Source of the DNA: Thermoproteota archaeon | GTDB taxonomy: Archaea > Thermoproteota > Thermoprotei_A > Sulfolobales > Ignisphaeraceae | Assembly (NCBI GenBank): GCA_013154235.1 | Contig: JAADCV010000002.1 | Span: 1-57,469 of the forward strand | Length of the DNA stretch: 57,469 nucleotides | Direction of reading: 5' to 3' | In this document: positions 47,764 through 56,973 of the stretch, one piece after another | Layout: every line of letters starts with the position of its first letter | Numbering within the stretch: position 1 is the first letter of the stretch | Made by a program: the position numbers and the translations under genes | Notes under the pieces: model-generated | Database searches by the model: none | What the model was told of the DNA's origin: nothing | Seen by the model: only the letters and a program-made list of their open reading frames with translations

Positions 47764-48128
47764 GCTCGGCTAGGGCAACCCTCGTCTCCCGGATAGAGGA
47801 CTACCTCCTTAGAGTGCTGCGCAGGCTAGCTCCAGGAGTGGACAAGCTTATGATGGTCTACGTCGCTGGCCAGAGCTTCGAGAGTGTCGAGAGGGAGCTC
47901 ACGAGAAAGATAACGATGGGCACCCTAAAGGCCTACAGAGTGTTCGGAGGAGTCGAGGGTAGCGCCGTGAGGATATACCGGAGGTTCACCTCGGCGCTAG
48001 CAGCCCTCCAGTCCTCCCTCGAGGACATAGTTTCCTTCTCCTCTAGCTACATGAGCCTCCTCTTCGTAGTATCCATGCTTGCGGTGGTGGTGACAGCTTG
48101 GACTCTACACCTGTTTCCGCATCCCTAG
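47760..48128 (+). CDS. small hydrogenase-cluster membrane subunit (amphipathic N-terminus plus one TM), MbhI-like?
   Basis: ORF 47739..48128 with probable internal ATG start at 47760; amphipathic helical region and a single C-terminal TM; overlaps both neighbours. Confidence 0.6.
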   Translation: MSSARATLVSRIEDYLLRVLRRLAPGVDKLMMVYVAGQSFESVERELTRKITMGTLKAYRVFGGVEGSAVRIYRRFTSALAALQSSLEDIVSFSSSYMSLLFVVSMLAVVVTAWTLHLFPHP

Positions 48129-48979
48129 CAGCTGCGCTAGCTGCAGCATCCTTCCTCCTCCCTCCGCTGCTCGACGGTGTTGAGAGGAAGATTAGGGCTG
48201 CTATACACAGCAGGATAGGGCCTCCCCTCACGCAGACCTGGTTCGATATACTGAAGCTCTGGTCTAAGGAGGCTAAGCTTCCTAGGGGTGCGGAGCTAGC
48301 TGGGCTAACCGTGCTCATAGGGCTGTCCATAGCTCTAGCTCTAGCAGCCACCCTATCGACCTTCGCAGCCTTCGGCCTCGTGGGCGTCGGGCCCGTGGTG
48401 GCGGTCATGGTTATGGTGTTCGCACTGCACAGCATCTCTATGGCTACGGGCTGCGCATCATCGAACCCCTTCGCAACCATAGGGAGCTTTAGAAGGGTGT
48501 TCCTAAACGTTGTTAACGAGGTTGGCCTAGCGCTATCCGTAGCCCTAGCCCTAGTCTCTAGATGGTTCATACCAAGCTGGAAAGGGTGGGCTCTCCTAGG
48601 CATATCCACGGGGATGATGCTCGTAGCGTGCTTCTGCGCTAGCGGTAGGCTCCCCTACGATATTCACGAGGCTGAGCCAGAGCTAGCGTCTGGGACAGTG
48701 ATAGAGCTCAGCGGCCCGCTCCTAGCAGCAGAGCTCTACAGCCACCTCATCGAGAGGTGGGTTCTAGCAGCCTTACCATTCTACGTGTCTCTAGCACCCT
48801 TCCTTCCCTCAGCGTGGGCTAGGTGCCTAGCCCTAGTCCTAGGCTCCTCAGGGCTCTGGACGCTCTTCGCCGTGACCAGCGCTACGCTGGGGAGGAGCAG
48901 GGCTGACCTAGCTCTGAGGAGCTTGGGAGCGATCTACACAGCCTCTACAATTGCTTGGGTGGGAGTATGGCTAGCGTGA
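48098..48979 (+). CDS. NuoH/MbhM/HycD-like membrane subunit
   Basis: ERKIRAAIHSRIGPPLTQTWFDILKLWSKE; ASGRLPYDIHEAEPELASGTVIELSGPLLAAELYSH. Confidence 0.95.
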   Translation: MDSTPVSASLAAALAAASFLLPPLLDGVERKIRAAIHSRIGPPLTQTWFDILKLWSKEAKLPRGAELAGLTVLIGLSIALALAATLSTFAAFGLVGVGPVVAVMVMVFALHSISMATGCASSNPFATIGSFRRVFLNVVNEVGLALSVALALVSRWFIPSWKGWALLGISTGMMLVACFCASGRLPYDIHEAEPELASGTVIELSGPLLAAELYSHLIERWVLAALPFYVSLAPFLPSAWARCLALVLGSSGLWTLFAVTSATLGRSRADLALRSLGAIYTASTIAWVGVWLA

Positions 48980-50628
48980 GCGAGATACTGAAGGAGCTAG
49001 AGGTCGAGCTAGGGACGAAGGTGCTGAACATATCTAGGATAGAGGGAGGAGTGATAGTATCTATAGAGCCCTCCGCGCTCCCCCGCGCATCGCTGATACT
49101 GGTTTCGAAGGGTGCTAGGCACCGAATGATGGTTGCTAGCGACGATAGGGAGTGGCTAGGGAGGTTCTCGCTCTACTACATCTTCGGAATCGATAGAGAG
49201 GGCCAGAACATAGTGATTCACCTACCTCTAGACCCCGATAACCCAGTTGCCCCAAGCGTTGTCGATATCGTTAGGGCTGTGGACTGGTACGAGCTAGAGG
49301 CCAAGGACTTGATGGGTATCGAGTTCGAGGGCAGGTACCCAGTGCCTAGGCTCATAATGCCGGACACGTGGCCCGAGGGTGTCTACCCGCTTAGAAAGGA
49401 CGTTAGCGTTGAGGAGCTTAGGAGGCTCTCGGAGCCCTGGATAAGCGAGAGGATAAAGCTCGAGGAGGTTGAGGAGATCGTCAGGATACCCATAGGTCCC
49501 TACCACCCAGCGCTCCACGAGCCAGAGTACTTCGAGCTTTACGTTAGGGGGGAGAAGGTTGTTGGCGCTAGGTACGTAGGGTTCATGGTTCACCGCGGGA
49601 TCGAGAAGCTCGCGGAGAGAATGAAGTACGATCAAGTGCCGTTCATAGCCGAGAGGATATGCGGTATATGCGGCTTCGTCCACTCCACGAGCTACTGCCA
49701 GGCAGCTGAGGCAGCTCTAGGGATAGAAGTTCCTGAGAGGGCTGAGTTCATCAGGAGCATCATGCTCGAGGTGGAGAGGATACACAGCCACCTCCTATGG
49801 GTTGGAGTAGCGCTCCACCTGCTAGGCTACGACACGGGCTTCATGCACGTGTGGAGGATTAGGGAGAGGATCATGAGGGTTGCGGAGATGCTCAGCGGCA
49901 GCAGGAAGACCTACGGCCTCAACGTTCTAGGCGGCGTTAGGAGGGACTTCGATAGGGATAGGCTCGAGAAGGCTGTTAGGGAGGCTGAGGAGATAGGGAA
50001 GGAGTTCGCCGAGCTGGTCAAGATATCTATAGACGTTCCGCAGGTTAGGGCTAGGCTTAGGGGAACCGGAATACTCTCTCCTGGCGAGGCTAGGGCCTTC
50101 GCTGTTGTTGGGCCAACGGCTAGGGGATCGGGTATAGACATCGACGTGAGGAAGGACTTTCCCTACGCTGCCTACAAGAGGATCAAGCCTAGGGTGCCGG
50201 TCTACAGCGAGGGAGATAACCTCGCTAGAACGCTGGTGAGAGTAGACGAGGTCTTCGAGAGCATCGAGCTACTCAAGCATCTAGCGGATCAGATCCCGAG
50301 CGGGTCGATAAGGGCTGAGCTACCACCTAGCTTCGAGCCCTACCGCATAGGGATAGGGGCTGTCGAGGCCCCGAGGGGAGAGGTCATACACATGGTCATA
50401 ACCGGTAGGTACACACCGTATAGATGGAGGGTTAGAGCACCCACGTACCAGAACCTCATAGCTGTGCCAACAATGCTCAGAGGAGTTGAGCTAGCGGACG
50501 CAGCCCTAACAATAGCTAGCATAGATCCCTGCTTCTCGTGCACCGACAGAGCCATAGTCATTGACCTTAGGAGGGGGAGCGTCGAGAGGATCCCGCTCAG
50601 AAAGATTGTTTCGAGGTGGAGACCATGA
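48955..50628 (+). CDS. group 4 [NiFe] hydrogenase large subunit, NuoC-NuoD fusion (HycE-like)
   Basis: N-terminal NuoC-like domain (YELEAKDLMGIEFEGRYPVPRLIMPDTWPEGVYPLRKD) fused to the large subunit. Both NiFe CxxC motifs present: RICGICGFVHS and DPCFSCTDR. Confidence 0.96.
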   Translation: MGGSMASVSEILKELEVELGTKVLNISRIEGGVIVSIEPSALPRASLILVSKGARHRMMVASDDREWLGRFSLYYIFGIDREGQNIVIHLPLDPDNPVAPSVVDIVRAVDWYELEAKDLMGIEFEGRYPVPRLIMPDTWPEGVYPLRKDVSVEELRRLSEPWISERIKLEEVEEIVRIPIGPYHPALHEPEYFELYVRGEKVVGARYVGFMVHRGIEKLAERMKYDQVPFIAERICGICGFVHSTSYCQAAEAALGIEVPERAEFIRSIMLEVERIHSHLLWVGVALHLLGYDTGFMHVWRIRERIMRVAEMLSGSRKTYGLNVLGGVRRDFDRDRLEKAVREAEEIGKEFAELVKISIDVPQVRARLRGTGILSPGEARAFAVVGPTARGSGIDIDVRKDFPYAAYKRIKPRVPVYSEGDNLARTLVRVDEVFESIELLKHLADQIPSGSIRAELPPSFEPYRIGIGAVEAPRGEVIHMVITGRYTPYRWRVRAPTYQNLIAVPTMLRGVELADAALTIASIDPCFSCTDRAIVIDLRRGSVERIPLRKIVSRWRP

Positions 50629-51176
50629 GCTTCCTCAAGGTTCTAGCTGTAGCAGCTAAGCGCGGCAGAGCAACCATTAGGTACCCCCTCGAGCCACCCC
50701 TAGTAACACCCTTCTTCAGGGGGAAGATCAGCGTAGACCCCTCTAAGTGCATTGGCTGCGGAGCATGTGCAAGGATATGCCCCCCGAGAGCTATAGAGCT
50801 CGTTAGGGAGGACAACCGGTTCGTGCTGAGGTACTTCATAGGCAGATGCATCTTCTGCGGCATGTGCGCAGACACGTGCCCTCAGCAAGCTATCGAGGTT
50901 AGCCACGAGTTTGAGCTAGCAACGCCTAGGCTAGAGGATCTCTACGAAGAGGTTATCCATAGGCCAGCTACGTGTAGCGTGTGCGGAGAGCCCTACCTGC
51001 CTAGGAAGCTCGTCGAGAAAGCTATCGAGAGCTCGGGTATGGAGGTAGCTAGGGAGAGGCTAGAGATGTGTCCCCAATGCAGAAGGATCAGCACGGCTCA
51101 GGTTATAGCTAGCTCTAGACTTAGGTTCGGAAGCGACCTTCTTGAGGCTGGCGAGGTTGAGGAGCGTAGATCTTAG
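50616..51176 (+). CDS. NuoI/HycF-like 2x[4Fe-4S] ferredoxin subunit
   Basis: CIGCGACARICPPRAIELV, CIFCGMCADTCPQQAIEV, plus C-terminal CSVC...CPQC. Confidence 0.95.
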   Translation: METMSFLKVLAVAAKRGRATIRYPLEPPLVTPFFRGKISVDPSKCIGCGACARICPPRAIELVREDNRFVLRYFIGRCIFCGMCADTCPQQAIEVSHEFELATPRLEDLYEEVIHRPATCSVCGEPYLPRKLVEKAIESSGMEVARERLEMCPQCRRISTAQVIASSRLRFGSDLLEAGEVEERRS

Positions 51177-51729
51177 AAAGGCTCTCGAGAGGATCAAGAG
51201 AAGTATCTGGGTCTTCCACCTGAACACAGGTAGCTGCAACGGGTGCGACATAGAGATCCTAGACGCTCTAACACCGTACTTCGACGTTGAGCGCTTCGGA
51301 ATCAAGCTCGTTGGAAGCCCTCGCCACGCTGACGTAGCGCTGCTGACGGGGCCCATAACCCTTAGGGCGCTGCCAAAGGTTGTTAGAGCTCTCGAGGCTA
51401 TGCCTAGGCCAAGGCTCGTTCTAGCGATAGGCGCTTGCGCTGTCGGGGGCGGAATATGGTTCGATTCCTACACGCTTCTAGGAGGGTTTCCGAGGCTTCT
51501 AAGGGTTCTGAAGAGCGCTGGGATCGAGATAGACGGTGTTGTGTACGTACCTGGGTGCCCAGCTAGGCCTGAGGCGATAATATATGGTGTGTGCGTACTG
51601 CTGGGGGTTGTGAAGCCCAAGGTGTCTAGAAGAGCTGTTGAAGCCCCTATACAGCTAGAGGTGACTCAAGCTGGTGAGGTACGTAGCGTACCTATGCATC
51701 GAGAGGGAGGTGCGGACACCCGTACCTAG
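51142..51729 (+). CDS. [NiFe] hydrogenase small subunit (NuoB/HycG/MbhJ-like)
   Basis: NTGSCNGCDIEILDALTPYFDVERFGIKLVGSPRHADVALLTGPIT; AIGACAVGGG; VYVPGCPARPEAIIYGV. Confidence 0.95.
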   Translation: MRLARLRSVDLRKALERIKRSIWVFHLNTGSCNGCDIEILDALTPYFDVERFGIKLVGSPRHADVALLTGPITLRALPKVVRALEAMPRPRLVLAIGACAVGGGIWFDSYTLLGGFPRLLRVLKSAGIEIDGVVYVPGCPARPEAIIYGVCVLLGVVKPKVSRRAVEAPIQLEVTQAGEVRSVPMHREGGADTRT

Positions 51730-51940
51730 ACACTTCTTAGCTCCCCTAGCCCTATGCCGAGAGGCTGTCGAGCTTAGCGAGAGCGATGTTGAGCAGCTCC
51801 CTAGCGAGGTTAGGGATAGGCTTAGGGGCAGGGGAGAAGTTACTGTTCCTATAGATAGGTGCCGCGCGCTCCTCCACAGAATCTCTAAGCTTAACCCGCC
51901 CCCCGAGAGCTACGTAAAGATAGTTGCTGTGCTCGACTAG
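51674..51940 (+). CDS. small unknown protein at the 3' end of the hydrogenase operon
   Basis: 88 aa ORF overlapping the small subunit gene; no family recognised. Confidence 0.5.
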   Translation: MRYVAYLCIEREVRTPVPRHFLAPLALCREAVELSESDVEQLPSEVRDRLRGRGEVTVPIDRCRALLHRISKLNPPPESYVKIVAVLD

Positions 51941-52042
51941 CGCTGGAACCCTATTAGGTAGCTCGATGTGAAACCCCTCTACGCCCTAAGCCCTTATTCA
52001 CGGGGATCCGGCTTTTTGTGCCCTACCTAGCCCCTCTCCTCG

Positions 52043-53194
52043 GTGCTTGAATTGAGTAGCCGGAGGCTCGTAGCGCTATCCCTTGTTTTCGTAGCGTGTG
52101 TTGTAGCTGCCTCAGCTCTGATAGCTGCCCACCTATTTAGGCATGGGGCTAGCGCCCCGGTTACCGCAGTAACCACGAGCATCACGAGGGTAGCGAGCAC
52201 TACAATTAGCACCACCCTAGCTAGAAGCGCTATCGCAACAACGACCTCAAGCACCCTAGGGCTCCAGCCTATCCCGAGCTGGAGGTACGTGAAGATCATG
52301 GGCGTCGGCGTAAACGTTGACTGGCTGAGCTTCGGGTGGGTTGAGCGCCAGTACTTCTACTGGAGGCAGCACGGAGTATCTATACCCAAGCTCTTCAAGG
52401 AGAGAGGCTTCGACAATGTTAGGATTAGGGTCTGCGGCGACGTGGTTAGCAACGCTACCCTCCTCGAGATGCTGAAGGAGGTTGTGAACGACTGCCTTAA
52501 GGCCGGGATAGTGCCGATAATATCGTACTGCGCGAACGAACTCCGTGAGCACCCAACAGATCCGAGCGCGCTTCACCACTTCGTGGAGTGGTGGGTAACT
52601 GTAGCTAAGGCGTTTAAGGGATACCCATACACCCTATCCTACGACCTTATAATCGAGACAAGCGGCCCCATAAAGAGCTACCCAGAGGTTCTCAACAAGG
52701 CCTACACCGAGGTCATCAAGGCGATTAGGTCGATAGATAGGTACAGGATAATAATTGTTACTCCAGCCAACGTCTCCAAGCCCTGGGCCCTGAAATACCT
52801 TCGCATACCGATAGACCAGTACATCATCGCGGAGTGGCACGTATTCGCGGGAGGCCCCTGCCACAGGAATAGGTTCGTGGGCATGGAGGTGTGCAGGAGC
52901 GTGATCCAGCAAGCAGTGAACGCAGCCCTGAACTGGTCTAAGCGAACAGGCGTACCTACGTGGGTAGGGGCTTGGAGACCCAACTGCTACCCGAAGAAGG
53001 GTAAGGGTCGCGGCCCGATACTTCCTGAGGATGTAGCGATAGAGTTCTCTAAGCTTATGGTTAGCGAGCTGTGTAGCCGCGGGATACCCTACGACGTTAA
53101 CGCCGATACGAAGTTCTTCGACTACTACAACCTCAGCTGGTACCCATCGCAGCGAGAGCTGCTGAACGTGGTACTGAACTGCAGCTATAGGTAG
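52043..53194 (+). CDS. secreted GH5/cellulase-like TIM-barrel protein, possibly inactive
   Basis: Signal-like N-terminus with Thr-rich linker; GVNVDWLSFGWVERQYF...FKERGFDNVRIRVCGD; IRSIDRYRIIIVTPANVSKPWALKYLRIP; EWHVFAGGPCH. Confidence 0.7.
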   Translation: MLELSSRRLVALSLVFVACVVAASALIAAHLFRHGASAPVTAVTTSITRVASTTISTTLARSAIATTTSSTLGLQPIPSWRYVKIMGVGVNVDWLSFGWVERQYFYWRQHGVSIPKLFKERGFDNVRIRVCGDVVSNATLLEMLKEVVNDCLKAGIVPIISYCANELREHPTDPSALHHFVEWWVTVAKAFKGYPYTLSYDLIIETSGPIKSYPEVLNKAYTEVIKAIRSIDRYRIIIVTPANVSKPWALKYLRIPIDQYIIAEWHVFAGGPCHRNRFVGMEVCRSVIQQAVNAALNWSKRTGVPTWVGAWRPNCYPKKGKGRGPILPEDVAIEFSKLMVSELCSRGIPYDVNADTKFFDYYNLSWYPSQRELLNVVLNCSYR

Positions 53195-53207
53195 CTTCGC
53201 GCGGGAT

Positions 53208-54839
53208 CTACCTCTGGATAACCTCTATAGGCATCCTATTGATTAGGTACGCAACGTCGATAGCCCTAACCTCGCCTAGGTCTGGTCCAGGCTCCTTGCC
53301 TAGAAGGGCTTCGAAGCCCTCGCTAAGTATCGTCCTCTCGATTCTTCGAGCGATCTCCGCTACGCTAGCTCCCTCGAACCTAGGCAAGATCTTTGCCACG
53401 ACGCGAAGAGTGTTGAGCTGAGTCTCCTCGTAGAGCTGGGCGTTGCTACACAGGTTTATGGGTGTGTCGAGCTCTCTATCCTCGAGTAGGCATCCCCTAA
53501 CCCTAGGCTTGTAGAGTCTTGGAGCTCTAGCGAGGATCCTCTCCCTAGGCGCTGAGTAGCTTCGGTGAGCAACCCTAGTGTCTCTAGCTAGCTCGCGACA
53601 CTCCTCGGTAACGTCTCTAGGTATGTACTTGAGCATGGATATGACTGTCTTAGCGACTCTCAGGAGCTGCCTATGGCCAGAGGAGGCTACGATTATCGAG
53701 ACCCCGAAGCTCTCTAGACCCTGGGCGAGGCTCGGTAGGGGAACTACTGTTCTAGCTCTATACAGCCTCTCAACGATCTCTAGATCCTCGAAGAGCACGT
53801 TCGTGGCTACGGTATCCTCGTCTAGGAGGATTAGCTTTGCGCCAACCTCAATAGCTTCCTGGATAGAGGCAGCGACGCTCGTAGCGCCACTAGCGTCACG
53901 CGTGCTAAAGCACCTAGGGTCCATTTTTGGCGGTGGCTCGTCTATGAATGGCGATATGTCTACGCAGGTAACGAACCTACCCTCCTCACTAGCTATGAGC
54001 ACGGTGTCTCTAAGGGAGACTACGAGCTCCCTACCGTCTCCCGGAACGTGGTTGTAGACCCCAGCAGCTATGGCCTCGATGAGCGTAGTCTTTCCATGGA
54101 ACGCAGCTCCAGTAACCACCGTCAAGCCTCGGGGGATACCTGCACCGCTAACCGCTCTACCGGTAGGCAACTCTATCTCTATCCTTAGGCTAGGGGGAGA
54201 CTCGAAAGGCACAGCACCCTCTAGAGGCTCCTCAGAACCCCCGTGCTTGCGAGGAAGGATGCTTCCATCCCCAACGAAAGCCACTAGCCTCTTCCTAGGT
54301 AGTAGCTCCCTAATGTACTCCTGCTCGATCCACGCATCGACGTACCTCCTCAGCTCAGACTCGCAACCCCTCCAGCTAGCAGCTCTAGCAACAGCTCTAG
54401 GCAACTTCCTCAGAAGAATCTCGATAGCCTCATCGCCTAGAACCCTTCGATGCCTAGATGGTAGCCCAACCCAAACCCTAGCAACGAGCCTAGAGCCACG
54501 AATCTCTACAGCACTACGACGAATCATCACCGGGCTAGGCTTTGGAACCCCTAGAAACCCGCTCCAACCCTCACCAACCCTCCTAGAGACTCTCTTCAGC
54601 TCGCGAAAGAGCCTCCTAAGAACCCAGTCAGCATACGCAACCGGATGCCGAAGAGCCCAGCTAGGACCATCGAGAACAAGCTCAACCCTAGCAACGCTAG
54701 GAGGAGCATAGGGATCCCCCTGAACACGAACAACCTCAACAGCAACACCATCAACAACCTGCCTAGCACCAACAAGCCTCCTATAAGCCCCATAGCCACG
54801 ACCATCAATCTCCCTAAGAACCCTCTCAATCAATACCAA
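53208..54839 (-). CDS. predicted ATPase of the ABC class (COG3044-like)
   Basis: VTGAAFHGKTTLIEAIAAGVYNHVPGDGRE; AKLILLDEDTVATNVL; RRLVGARQVVDG N-terminal region. Confidence 0.88.
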   Translation of the reverse strand: MVLIERVLREIDGRGYGAYRRLVGARQVVDGVAVEVVRVQGDPYAPPSVARVELVLDGPSWALRHPVAYADWVLRRLFRELKRVSRRVGEGWSGFLGVPKPSPVMIRRSAVEIRGSRLVARVWVGLPSRHRRVLGDEAIEILLRKLPRAVARAASWRGCESELRRYVDAWIEQEYIRELLPRKRLVAFVGDGSILPRKHGGSEEPLEGAVPFESPPSLRIEIELPTGRAVSGAGIPRGLTVVTGAAFHGKTTLIEAIAAGVYNHVPGDGRELVVSLRDTVLIASEEGRFVTCVDISPFIDEPPPKMDPRCFSTRDASGATSVAASIQEAIEVGAKLILLDEDTVATNVLFEDLEIVERLYRARTVVPLPSLAQGLESFGVSIIVASSGHRQLLRVAKTVISMLKYIPRDVTEECRELARDTRVAHRSYSAPRERILARAPRLYKPRVRGCLLEDRELDTPINLCSNAQLYEETQLNTLRVVAKILPRFEGASVAEIARRIERTILSEGFEALLGKEPGPDLGEVRAIDVAYLINRMPIEVIQR

Positions 54840-55212
54840 TACCCACCACCCATCGACATACCGATATACACAGCAAGCAACTCCTTAAAGCAACCCATAC
54901 ACCACCTCCACCACAACCCCCTAAATATCGAAGTGCCTAGCACAAGGCCACGGTACATTACAGCAAACGCGCAACTTCTCACACCCAAGCTCTTCCCTAA
55001 CCTGCTTACCTAAGCTCCGAAACTCTATCGCACCTCTCCATAACAAATCTCATCTCTATCGGCTACCGAATATTCTATTCGTTACGAATACTACAGCGCC
55101 TGATACCTGCGCTTGAATTCACTTCGCTCACCTCAACCCCTTACGGCATCAAAGCTGAGTAGTGAACCTCATAATAGCTACTTGCGATGTCTAATCCACT
55201 ACGCTTGAGGAG

Positions 55213-55482
55213 GTGCTCAGAGACATGGAGAAGCTCGTTGGTAGGGAGGAGGCTGAGAGGATTGTGTCGCTAGTGTGTAGAATCGCATTTGGGGAGGGCT
55301 ATACCCTCGACGAATTGGCTAACTTACTGAGCCTCTCGCGACCCTATCGCCGTAGGAATGCATCCAGAGATTCCAGAGAACTCGCATCGAAGGGACTCAT
55401 GAAGAGACGCGAGGCACCATCCATAGAGCTAAGCAATAGAGAGGTGCTCAGGTGCGCACGCAAACTAGTGAGCACGGAGTGA
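55213..55482 (+). CDS. small HTH-like protein
   Basis: YTLDELANLLSLSRPYRRRNASRDSRELASKGLMKRR. Confidence 0.45.
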   Translation: MLRDMEKLVGREEAERIVSLVCRIAFGEGYTLDELANLLSLSRPYRRRNASRDSRELASKGLMKRREAPSIELSNREVLRCARKLVSTE

Positions 55483-55587
55483 CTAGATCTAGGCAGTGAG
55501 CATAGAGGATGACTATGGAAGAGCTTAAAGATCGGTTTGCTAAGCTTGGGAATTCTCAATATCTCTGCTTAGATCTCTCCGATTGTT

Positions 55588-55791
55588 TTAGGTTGCTAGT
55601 TTTTCCTCGAGCGTGAGTATGGTGTCTACAGCTTCCTCAAAGCTCGTCTCTCCTCTCTTCCACTTCTCGATGAGCTCCATAGCCTTGCTCCGCTGTTCAG
55701 AAGGTAGCTCTTGCGCGAGAGATAGCAGTAGGCTTAGCTTTCTCCTAAACCTGATGAACTCCTCGCTATCCCTAAACATCGCTATACCCAT
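55588..55791 (-). CDS. putative antitoxin upstream of a PIN toxin
   Basis: 67 aa charged ORF adjacent to and overlapping the PIN-domain ORF on the same strand. Confidence 0.5.
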   Translation of the reverse strand: MGIAMFRDSEEFIRFRRKLSLLLSLAQELPSEQRSKAMELIEKWKRGETSFEEAVDTILTLEEKLAT

Positions 55792-56213
55792 CCATACCTA
55801 GGGTTGTAAGCTTTTAGACCTATCCTCCTAGCGAATCTAAGCATCTTCCGATCGAAGCTAGCTACGATGCTACACCTAGCGTCTCTAGCTATCAGCACGT
55901 GTGCAACATCGATGAGCCTCGAGTACGATAAGCCAAGGGATTCTACTACGCGTCTAGCTCTCCTCAGATACTCCTCGACATCCACCTCGATGACGGGTAT
56001 ACCAAACCTCTTCAAAGCATCTAAAGCCATTCCCTCGCTAGGCGTAGACCTAACCTCTTCTAGAAGCAGATTGCTAGCCCTACAGAGCTTACGACTGAGA
56101 CACACCTCTTCGAGAAACCTAACCGCGTATCCATGGTTAGGATCGCTAGGATATATACTAGCCACAATAACCGAAGTATTCACGTAGGTAAGCTCACGTA
56201 CCTCGATCGCCAA
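55782..56213 (-). CDS. PIN domain protein (VapC-like)
   Basis: TYVNTSVIVASIYPSDPNHGYAVRFLEEV; IDVAHVLIARDARCSIVASFDRKMLRFARRIG. Confidence 0.8.
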   Translation of the reverse strand: MAIEVRELTYVNTSVIVASIYPSDPNHGYAVRFLEEVCLSRKLCRASNLLLEEVRSTPSEGMALDALKRFGIPVIEVDVEEYLRRARRVVESLGLSYSRLIDVAHVLIARDARCSIVASFDRKMLRFARRIGLKAYNPRYGWV

Positions 56214-56669
56214 GAGACTATCCCTCCCTAGGTATGTAGATGTAGACGATCACCTTCTCACCATTCAAAGTCCCTTCCTCAAGCTTCCTCGATATCCGAA
56301 ACGATCGCGCCTAGCCTATCATCAGCAACCTTAGCTAAGAAGGTTGCTACGCTAGCCATCGCTCTAGACAATCATGTACTTCGCAGCGTTTTCACCTCTC
56401 GATACCTCTTCGAAACGTAGATCGTGAAGCGCTTAAGAACGAGATGTATAGGGAGCTCGAAGAGCTTGAGAAAGAGCTTTCGAGATCTAGGAGGCAGCGA
56501 TCTAGGCTCGTTTACGCAAATCCTGCGGAGCGCTGATCGCTAGACGCGCTGCACGTCGCTCGAGCCTATCGAGGAATCTTTGAATGTGTATCCATTCGAG
56601 CTACACTGCATCCCCTAGCCGAGTTTTTAGGCTTGTCTCGACGTAGATGCGTAGCTAGGGGATCTAGCT

Positions 56670-56933
56670 ATGGCTGTGACGATCAGGGCTGTTGTTTCTC
56701 TAGCTCTAGCTGCGCTCTTTATCGTGACTCTGGTTACGGGTGCTATTCTCTTCGTCGAGAAGTTTGTTCTAGCTGATCCAGGTCGGGGTAGAGGGCTAGG
56801 TGCTGGTGGCTACCTCGGTGCGCTCCATGCCTACGCTGCGATAGGTATGGGTGTCCTGGGGCTGGTGCACATGGGGTTGAACTGGAGGTGCTTAGCGAGC
56901 TACGTTAGGAGCCTGGGTAGGTCTAGCCGCTAG
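56670..56933 (+). CDS. small two-TM membrane protein (DUF4405/cytochrome-b-like)
   Basis: Two hydrophobic helices with His residues (LHAYAAIGMGVLGLVHMGLNW); directly upstream of a ferredoxin gene. Confidence 0.6.
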   Translation: MAVTIRAVVSLALAALFIVTLVTGAILFVEKFVLADPGRGRGLGAGGYLGALHAYAAIGMGVLGLVHMGLNWRCLASYVRSLGRSSR

Positions 56934-56973
56934 CGTTTTTACTCAGTTTATGTAGCGAGGGCGGGGGCTAGCT

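Noticed and set aside
48043-48609. 188 aa minus-strand ORF within the hydrogenase cluster
   Set aside because: Antisense to the NuoH-like gene, with no recognisable domain.
54070-54711. 213 aa plus-strand ORF opposite the ABC-class ATPase
   Set aside because: Low-complexity antisense shadow. Other overlapping ORFs here (e.g. 54596, 54645) were rejected for the same reason.
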